64,000 bases of DNA from Skermania sp. ID1734. GTDB lineage: Bacteria > Actinomycetota > Actinomycetes > Mycobacteriales > Mycobacteriaceae. Under the pieces are notes generated by a model, which was not told where the DNA came from, searched no databases, and saw only the letters and a program-made list of their open reading frames with translations. Within the stretch, counting starts at the first letter, position 1. Each line of letters starts with the position of its first letter. The stretch spans positions 16,298 to 80,297 of the forward strand of contig NZ_VLIY01000021.1 of NCBI RefSeq assembly GCF_007489285.1, in the 5' to 3' direction. The position numbers and the translations under genes were made by a program. Positions 58,771-64,000 of the stretch are shown here, piece after piece.

Positions 58771-60000
58771 ATGACCCAGCCGGCCCTGCGGCGTGCTGCA
58801 ATCGTCGCCCCAACCCGAACACCCGTCGGCACGTTCGGCGGTTCACTGCGCGACGTCCCGGTCGAGGACCTCGGTGCCATCGTGGTTCGGGAGGTCCTGA
58901 GCCGTTCGGGCATCGACCCGGAGCGCATCGACGACGTTGTCTTCGCCCAGTCGTATGCCAACTCGGAGGTGCCCTGCGTAGGACGCTGGATTGCGCTGCA
59001 CGCCGGATTGCCCATCGCCGTTCCAGGCATGCAGCTAGACCGTCGCTGCGGTGGGGGCCTGCAAGCTCTGGTTACGGCCGCAATGATGGTGCAAACCGGT
59101 TCCGCCGACGCGGTTTTGACCGGTGGAGTGGAGTCGATGAGCCGCATCGAGTACTACTCGACGGCCACACGCTGGGGCGCGCGATCCGGCAACACCCAGC
59201 TATACGACCGGCTGGACCGCGGCCGCGAGCGTTCTCAGCCGGAGGCCCGGTTCGGCCGCATCTCCGGAATGATCGAGACCGCCGAAAACCTCGCGAAGGA
59301 CTATGGAATCAGCCGCGCCGAGGCCGACGCCTACGCGGCGCGCAGTCATCATCGCGCCGCCACCGCGTGGAAGGACGGCCGGTTCACTGACGAGGTGGTC
59401 GCGGTGTCGGTGCCCCAGCGCAAGGGAGATCCGGTCCTCTTCACCGCCGACGAAGGTGTACGCCCCGATTCCACCGTCGAATCGCTGTCGAAATTGCGCA
59501 CGATCGTCCCCGATGGAACTGTGACTGCCGGCAACGCAAGTCAACAGAACGACGCTGCTGCGGCGTGCTTGGTGGTCGCCGAGGACATGCTCGACGAACT
59601 GGGGCTGAAACCCCTCGGATACCTCAGCGGGTGCGCGGCGGCGGGATGCGATCCCGCGCGCATGGGGATCGGGCCAGTTCCCGCCGTGGCCAAGCTCGCC
59701 GCCCGATCCGGCACCGACACGAAGGTCCTCTTGGACGAACTGGATCTAGTCGAACTCAATGAGGCCTTCGCGGTACAGGTCCTCGCCGTACTCGCGGGCT
59801 GGGGCTGGGCAGATCACGATCGGCTCAACGTCAACGGTTCCGGAATTTCGCTCGGCCACCCCATCGGCGCGACAGGCATGCGGATGGTCACTACATTGCT
59901 GCACGAACTCAACCGGCGAGGCGGCCGAAAAGGTCTGGCCACCATGTGCATCGGTGGCGGGCAAGGCCTGGCCGCCGTGATCGAGTCGGTGCACGCGTAA
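58771..60000 (+). CDS. Thiolase (acetyl-CoA acyltransferase)
   Basis: A 409-residue thiolase, cleaving 3-ketoacyl-CoA with CoA to acetyl-CoA and a shortened acyl-CoA. The nucleophilic Cys is in LDRRCGGGLQALVTAAMM (near residue 93; usual form CxSGLQA, here CGGGLQA). Other motifs: MSRIEYYSTATRWGAR in the loop domain, NASQQNDAAAACLVVAED, LVELNEAFAVQVLAVLAGWG, then NVNGSGISLGHPIGATGMRM (His) and MCIGGGQGLAAVIES (second Cys). The start is ATG at 58771 after AGGAACGGAGC. It ends the acyl-CoA dehydrogenase operon; a hairpin follows. Direction (degradative or synthetic) is inferred from neighbours. Confidence 0.95.
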   Translation: MTQPALRRAAIVAPTRTPVGTFGGSLRDVPVEDLGAIVVREVLSRSGIDPERIDDVVFAQSYANSEVPCVGRWIALHAGLPIAVPGMQLDRRCGGGLQALVTAAMMVQTGSADAVLTGGVESMSRIEYYSTATRWGARSGNTQLYDRLDRGRERSQPEARFGRISGMIETAENLAKDYGISRAEADAYAARSHHRAATAWKDGRFTDEVVAVSVPQRKGDPVLFTADEGVRPDSTVESLSKLRTIVPDGTVTAGNASQQNDAAAACLVVAEDMLDELGLKPLGYLSGCAAAGCDPARMGIGPVPAVAKLAARSGTDTKVLLDELDLVELNEAFAVQVLAVLAGWGWADHDRLNVNGSGISLGHPIGATGMRMVTTLLHELNRRGGRKGLATMCIGGGQGLAAVIESVHA

Positions 60001-60047
60001 CACGGACAGACCGTCGCGGGACTCGCTACCGCAGCAGCTACGCGAAC

Positions 60048-60100
60048 GGAAGTAGAGGTCCCCGACTTGTGTTGGCATGCAGTCGGGGACCCCCACTTCC
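60048..60100. terminator. Hairpin terminator after thiolase
   Basis: Arms at 60048-60067 and 60081-60100: GGAAGT and GGTCCCCGACT pair fully, with a 3-base internal mismatch; loop 13 bases. It lies between the thiolase gene and the convergent truncated hydrolase. Confidence 0.75.
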
Positions 60101-60118
60101 ATTTGGTAGGGCGGACGA

Positions 60119-60355
60119 TCAGCCCGCCAAATGCTTACCGAAGAATTCGTCGAGCTTGGCGACGGCCTGATTGACGTAGGCGTCTTTGTCGTACAGTGCA
60201 ACGTGAGTGGCGCCGTCGATCACGAACAATTCCTTGGGCTCCTTGGCCTTGTCGATGGCCTCTTCGCTGAAGTAGGCGGTGTCGGCTTCCGAGCCGGCGA
60301 TCATCAGCAGCGGCCGGGGCGAGATGTAGTCGATCATCGCGAACGAGTCGTATTG
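60119..60355 (-). pseudogene. Alpha/beta hydrolase, 3' fragment cut by Tn3-family element
   Basis: The last 78 residues of a dienelactone-hydrolase-like alpha/beta hydrolase: QYDSFAMIDYISPRPLLMIA, then GSEADTAYFSEEAIDKA (acid region) and FVIDGATHVALYDKDAYVNQ (His), ending FFGKHLAG. The closely similar end of the intact gene at 6642 (VVEGASHYDLYDK, FYRKHLG) supports this. At 60356 the coding sequence runs into the transposon terminal repeat, so the N-terminal part including the nucleophile should lie beyond the other end of the element, outside the window. The frame continues open through the transposon by chance and is not a real gene there. Confidence 0.78.
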
Positions 60356-60393
60356 GGGTTCCGGTAGTAATCGCGCGGAAAACAACACATATG
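60356..60393. repeat. Terminal inverted repeat of Tn3-family transposon (one end)
   Basis: The 38-base end starts GGGG and contains GCGGAAAACAACACATAT near its inner side, like the GGGG...GAAAAC...AC layout of classical Tn3 ends. It falls exactly where homology to the hydrolase stops. The five bases outside (GTATT, 60351-60355) are the predicted target duplication. The matching end lies beyond 64000. Confidence 0.65.
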
Positions 60394-60502
60394 GCTGGAC
60401 CAGCGGCGATGGTGTTGTGATCGGTTCGGGCTGCGGGCGGGTGCGGTAGGTGCTTGGCTTGGCTGCCGATGAGGTTGGTCGGTGTGCTGGAGGTCGGGTT
60501 TC

Positions 60503-63500
60503 ATGGCGACGCAGGTATTCGCGGCTGAGGAGTTGGCGCGTCTGCGGGAGTTTCCAGAAGTCAGCCGCGAGGAGCTGTTCCGGTTCTTCACGCTGACGTC
60601 GGCCGATATCGCGTTCGTCGCGCCGGGGCGGGGGCGTGGTCCGGAGGATCAGCTCGGTCTGGCGGTGGCGTTGTGCACGCTGCCGTGGCTGGGGTTCGTG
60701 CCGGACAAGGTCGCCGCCGCGCCGCCGGTGGTGGTGGCACGGTTGGCGGATCAGCTGAAAGTCGATGCGTCGCAGATCCGTTCGTACGGCCGCCGGGCGC
60801 AGACCCGCACCGCGCATCTGCACCTGGTGGCCCAGTACCTGAGCTGGCAGAGCGCGGGTGCGATGGAGTTGAAAGAACTCGACGAGTTCCTGTTGGCGCG
60901 GGCGATGGAGCACGATTCCCCGACCCTGCTGTTTCGGTTGGGGTGTGAGTATCTGATCTCGGCGCGGGTGATCCGGCCCAGCCCCGACACCGTGGTCCGC
61001 CGCGTCGTGCACGCGCGTGAGCAGGCCCAACGAGAGACCTACGACCGGTTGGCGCATGAGCTGACGCCGCAACGCTGCGCGGAGTTGGACGGCTTGCTGG
61101 TCACCGATGTCTCGATCCGGATGTCTCGGTTGCGGTGGCTGTCGACGCCTCCGGTGGAGGCGTCGACAGCCGCTGTGCGCAACGAGGTCGAGAAGCTGGA
61201 GTTCGTGCGCGGTTTGGGCGCGGACACTCTTGATCTGTCGGTGTTGCCGACTGAGCGTCGCCGGTTCCTGGCCATGCTGGGCCGCCGTCTGACCGGGCAG
61301 GCGTTGGAGCGTCGCGATCCGCAGCGCCGGTATCCGATCTTGTTGACGGTGCTGGCGCAGTCGGCCGCTGATGTGCTCGATGAGGTGGTGGCGTTGTTCG
61401 ATCAGGCGCTGTCGGGGAAGTTCAGTGCCGCGGAGAACCGGATGCGCGAGCAACTGGCCGACCGGGCGAAGACCGGGGAGGACCGGCAAGCGCTGCTGGA
61501 TGACCTCCTATCCATCCTCATCGACCCGCAGATCCCTGATGAGGATGTGGGCGGGTTGATCCGGGGCGGAAGCATCGGGTTGGAGCGGTTGCGTGCGGCG
61601 ATTGCGCAGGCCCAGCCGCGGTTGCCGCGTGATCACGGGCATCTGGCCGCTCTCGATAGTTCGTATTCGTATCTGAGGAAGTTCACTCCGGCGGTGTTGT
61701 CGGCGGTCCGGTTCTCCGGTGGTACGGCGGCGACGGAGTTGCTGATCGCGGTGGACATGCTGCGCGAACTCAACGCGACCGGTCGCCGCAAGGTGTTCGA
61801 CGACGCACCGGCGGGGTTCGTGCCGACCAAGTGGCGCGGTTATCTCGAGGAGGCCCGCAAGACCGGCAATACCGTTGCCTATCGTCACTTTTGGGAGCTG
61901 TGCGTGCTGCTCGGGTTGCGGGACGGGCTGCGTACCGGGGACGTGTTCGTGCCCGGATCACGCCGCTACGCCGACCCGGCCGCCTACCTGCTCACCCCGA
62001 CCCAATGGGAGCCGCAGCGAGCCGAATTCTGCCGCCTGGTCGACAAACCCGCCGACCCGGCCGCCGCGTTGGCCGCGCTCACCGACGAGTGGTTGACGGC
62101 GGTCGGTGAGCTGGAGCAGATGCTCGCCGCCGGTGACGGGCCGGTGCGCTTGGACGAGACCGGTGATCTGGTGATCTCCCCGCTGAGCGCCGAGGACATT
62201 CCGACCGAGGCCATCGAGTTGAAGGCCGAGCTGACCGAGATGCTGCCGTTCGCGCCGATCGTGTCGGTGCTGATCGAGATGGACAAGCGCACCGGCTACC
62301 TGGATTGTTTCACCCACGCGGGCGGCAAGCAGACGCGGAGCCCGGAGTTGAAACGCAATCTGATCGCGGTGCTGCTGGCGTACTCGACGAACCTCGGTCT
62401 CACCAATATGGCTGCGGCGTCGGGGATCTCCTACGACATTCTGTCCTGGACCGCGGAGTGGTATGTGCGGGAGGAGACGCTGCGCGCGGCGAACCTGGCG
62501 ATCATCGGCTACCACCAGAGACTGCCACTGACCACGGTGTTCGGCACCGGCACACTCTCGTCATCGGACGGGCAGAGGTTCCCGACGCGCGGCAAATCGG
62601 TCACCGCCCGTGCGGTGAATCACTTCTTCGCCGAGGAGGGCCTGTCGACCTATACCCACGTCACCGATCAGCACACCACCTACGGCACCAAGGTCATCGT
62701 TACCACCCGCCGCGAAGCCCACTACGTCCTGGACGAAATCCTCGGCAACGCAACGGATCTGCCAGTCACCGAGCATGCGACCGATACTCACGGGGTCACC
62801 CTGGTGAACTTCGCGCTGTTCGATCTGCTGGGGATGCAGCTGTCCCCGCGTATCCGGGATCTGGGCAAGATCACCCTGTACCGGCCGGTGCCGCGCGCCG
62901 AGGCCGACACCCTGTTCCCGCACGCCGGCGCTCTGCTGACACGGAAGTTGAACCTGGACCTGATCGCCGAGCATTACGACGACCTGCTGCGGCTGGCCGG
63001 ATCGCTGAAGTTCGGGCACGCCACCGCCTCGCTGCTGGTCGGCAAGCTCTCGGCGTCGGGAAGACAGAACGCCCTCGCCGCAGCATTGAAAGAGTACGGG
63101 GCGATGCGCCGCACCATCTATGCCTGCCGGTATCTGACCGACCCTGACTACCGGCGCAAGATCTCGCGCCAGCTCAACAAGGGCGAATCCATCCACGCCC
63201 TCAAACGTGGCCTCCTCTATGCCCACGAAGGAGCCTTCCGCGCCCGTCACTTGGAAGCCCAGACCGAGCAGGCATGGTGTCTGACCCTGGTCACCAACGC
63301 CCTCATCACCTGGACCACCGAGTATTACGGGCTGGCGGTCGAGCAGATGCGCCGGGCTGGGCGGCGCATCGACGAGGAGGTCTTGGCCCACATCTCGCCC
63401 GCGCACAGCGCCAACATCAACTTCTTCGGCGCGATCGAGGTCGACATCGACGCCGAGTTGGCTCAGCTCGGACCCACCGGCTACCGGCCGTTGCGGGTCC

Positions 63501-63517
63501 GCGACACCCTGTTCTGA
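60503..63517 (+). CDS. tnpA: Tn3-family transposase
   Basis: A 1004-residue Tn3-type transposase, the usual length for the family. The start is ATG at 60503 (MATQVFAAEEL) with GGAGGT 9 bases before. The N-terminal DUF4158-like region begins LREFPEVSREELFRFFTLTS and the C-terminal half is the DDE domain: TGTLSSSDGQRFPTRGKS (first Asp), EHATDTHGVTLVNFALFDLL (second Asp), and near the end NALITWTTEYYGLAVEQM with the final Glu, followed by ISPAHSANINFFGAIEVDID. The protein is full length and in one frame, so it is probably active or recently active. Confidence 0.95.
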   Translation: MATQVFAAEELARLREFPEVSREELFRFFTLTSADIAFVAPGRGRGPEDQLGLAVALCTLPWLGFVPDKVAAAPPVVVARLADQLKVDASQIRSYGRRAQTRTAHLHLVAQYLSWQSAGAMELKELDEFLLARAMEHDSPTLLFRLGCEYLISARVIRPSPDTVVRRVVHAREQAQRETYDRLAHELTPQRCAELDGLLVTDVSIRMSRLRWLSTPPVEASTAAVRNEVEKLEFVRGLGADTLDLSVLPTERRRFLAMLGRRLTGQALERRDPQRRYPILLTVLAQSAADVLDEVVALFDQALSGKFSAAENRMREQLADRAKTGEDRQALLDDLLSILIDPQIPDEDVGGLIRGGSIGLERLRAAIAQAQPRLPRDHGHLAALDSSYSYLRKFTPAVLSAVRFSGGTAATELLIAVDMLRELNATGRRKVFDDAPAGFVPTKWRGYLEEARKTGNTVAYRHFWELCVLLGLRDGLRTGDVFVPGSRRYADPAAYLLTPTQWEPQRAEFCRLVDKPADPAAALAALTDEWLTAVGELEQMLAAGDGPVRLDETGDLVISPLSAEDIPTEAIELKAELTEMLPFAPIVSVLIEMDKRTGYLDCFTHAGGKQTRSPELKRNLIAVLLAYSTNLGLTNMAAASGISYDILSWTAEWYVREETLRAANLAIIGYHQRLPLTTVFGTGTLSSSDGQRFPTRGKSVTARAVNHFFAEEGLSTYTHVTDQHTTYGTKVIVTTRREAHYVLDEILGNATDLPVTEHATDTHGVTLVNFALFDLLGMQLSPRIRDLGKITLYRPVPRAEADTLFPHAGALLTRKLNLDLIAEHYDDLLRLAGSLKFGHATASLLVGKLSASGRQNALAAALKEYGAMRRTIYACRYLTDPDYRRKISRQLNKGESIHALKRGLLYAHEGAFRARHLEAQTEQAWCLTLVTNALITWTTEYYGLAVEQMRRAGRRIDEEVLAHISPAHSANINFFGAIEVDIDAELAQLGPTGYRPLRVRDTLF

Positions 63518-63585
63518 ATCCGAACCGACCGCGCGCCGGGGTGCGCAGACGAGGCGATCGGGCAGCGTGGCAGGGCTTTTGCCGA

Positions 63586-64000
63586 CTACCCGCGGTGGGC
63601 GGTGAGGAAGTCGTCGACCAGGCGTGCGCAGTCGTGGTGGTCGATGCTGTGCAGCCCGGTCAGGCGGGCGAAGACGATCGGGCCCAGCAGCTGGATGATG
63701 GCGAAGCTGGTGTCGAGATCACCGAGGTGGGCGCGGGCCTCAGGGCTGGTGAGGATGTGGTCGAACGGTTCGCGGTAGCGGCGGATGACCTGGGCGCGCA
63801 GGGAGGTGACCGCGCCCGAGTCAGGGGGTGCGCCGGGGTCGGGGGTAATGGATCCCATGGCCAGCCAGGACAGGGTGGTCAGCTGGAGGGGAGCGTTCTC
63901 GATCAGGTCGGCTTGGGCGGTGAGCAACGCGATCAACTGCTCGCGCACGGGCCCGTCGTCGGGTGGGGTGTCCACGCGCGGGAGTAGGCGTTCGAAGGTG
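63586..64000 (-). CDS. TetR family regulator, C-terminal part (5' end outside window)
   Basis: The visible 138 residues match the ligand-binding part of TetR-family regulators: REQLIALLTAQADLIENAPL, LQLTTLSWLAMGSI, SLRAQVIRRYREPFDHILTS, PEARAHLGDLDTSFAIIQLL and GPIVFARLTGL. The frame is open to the window edge (reading TFERLLPRVDTP before the first internal Val), so the DNA-binding N-terminus lies beyond 64000. It is convergent with the transposase and appears to be a passenger of the element. What it controls cannot be seen. Confidence 0.72.
   Translation of the reverse strand, partial: TFERLLPRVDTPPDDGPVREQLIALLTAQADLIENAPLQLTTLSWLAMGSITPDPGAPPDSGAVTSLRAQVIRRYREPFDHILTSPEARAHLGDLDTSFAIIQLLGPIVFARLTGLHSIDHHDCARLVDDFLTAHRG

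Larger units (their letters stand above)
60356..64000 (+). mobile_element. Tn3-family transposon, left part (right end outside window)
   Basis: Bounded on the left by the terminal repeat at 60356, it contains the transposase and at least one passenger (a TetR-type regulator). The right end and any resolvase and res site are not in the window. The stretch 60394-60502 is a non-coding leader with the transposase ribosome site. Insertion disrupted a hydrolase gene, so it is a secondary event in the catabolic region. Confidence 0.8.

Noticed and set aside
60119..61489. A single 456-residue minus-strand gene
   Set aside because: Only the last 78 residues look like a protein family (hydrolase). The rest is antisense to the transposase and Arg/His/Gln-rich, so the frame is a chance join across the transposon end.
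1..64000. tRNA, rRNA, CRISPR arrays, riboswitches or prophage genes
   Set aside because: Read for cloverleaf-like segments, regularly spaced repeats, known leader structures and phage proteins; none could be supported.

Overview
The window is GC-rich and densely coded, with GTG and TTG starts, many four-base ATGA/GTGA overlaps, and families typical of mycolic-acid actinobacteria: a FadB2-like hydroxyacyl-CoA dehydrogenase, a DUF4436 membrane protein, an NDMA-type alcohol dehydrogenase, a mycofactocin-type SDR, a VapBC pair and GAF-LuxR regulators. It is most likely from Mycobacteriales (Nocardia, Rhodococcus or Mycobacterium); the genus cannot be fixed from sequence alone. Nearly the whole window is a catabolic region.

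Layout. 1-12.5 kb: the end of a LuxR regulator, fadB2, a DUF4436 protein, SnoaL-like protein and SDR divergent from a LysR regulator, two secreted beta-propeller proteins, a DLH-like hydrolase, a second SnoaL-like protein, a decayed LtrA gene, a nitroreductase, and an alpha/beta hydrolase coupled to an AraC regulator. 12.6-20 kb: operon A (zinc ribbon, HyuA-like, HyuB-like, tandem EthD-like protein, acyl-CoA ligase, SDR). 20.3-27.3 kb: a ribose-type ABC importer operon in which one permease is fused to an SMP-30-like propeller and a second SMP-30-like protein follows. 27.3-33.4 kb: ALDH/NDMA-ADH/MmgE-PrpD operon divergent from a GAF-LuxR regulator, then VapBC. 33.4-41.4 kb: zinc ADH, second MmgE/PrpD, CaiB, mycofactocin-type SDR, SDR, VOC protein and a GAF/AAA/Fis regulator. 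41.4-50.4 kb: operon B (HyuA, HyuB, zinc ribbon, ligase, CaiB, hydrolase) and a divergent hydrolase. 50.4-60 kb: a PhaC-like/AMP-ligase-like fusion, a PaaK-like ligase/CitE-like/GntR operon, two acyl-CoA dehydrogenases and a thiolase. 60.1-64 kb: a hydrolase gene cut by a Tn3-family transposon that runs off the window with a TetR-type passenger.

How the parts may work together (inference). Secondary-alcohol or aldehyde oxidation (NDMA-ADH, zinc ADH, mycofactocin SDR, ALDH) could give carbonyl compounds. The two HyuA/HyuB/zinc-ribbon triads resemble the acetone/acetophenone carboxylase superfamily more than simple hydantoinases, because each carries a small zinc-ribbon partner and lies in an operon with an acyl-CoA ligase. 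CoA ligases, CaiB transferases, acyl-CoA dehydrogenases, hydroxyacyl-CoA dehydrogenase, CitE-like lyase and thiolase would then process the CoA thioesters.

Two recurrent non-coding signals tie the region together. (1) The palindrome TGTCCA-N6-TGGACA lies 21-22 bp upstream of a TANNNT -10 box at five promoters (four sites, one of them divergent); the GAF/AAA/Fis regulator next to one site is the obvious candidate regulator. (2) AT-rich sites sharing the 9-mer ATATTATAT, or close variants, lie in the control regions of most operons, including that of the Fis-type regulator itself, which suggests a regulatory cascade.
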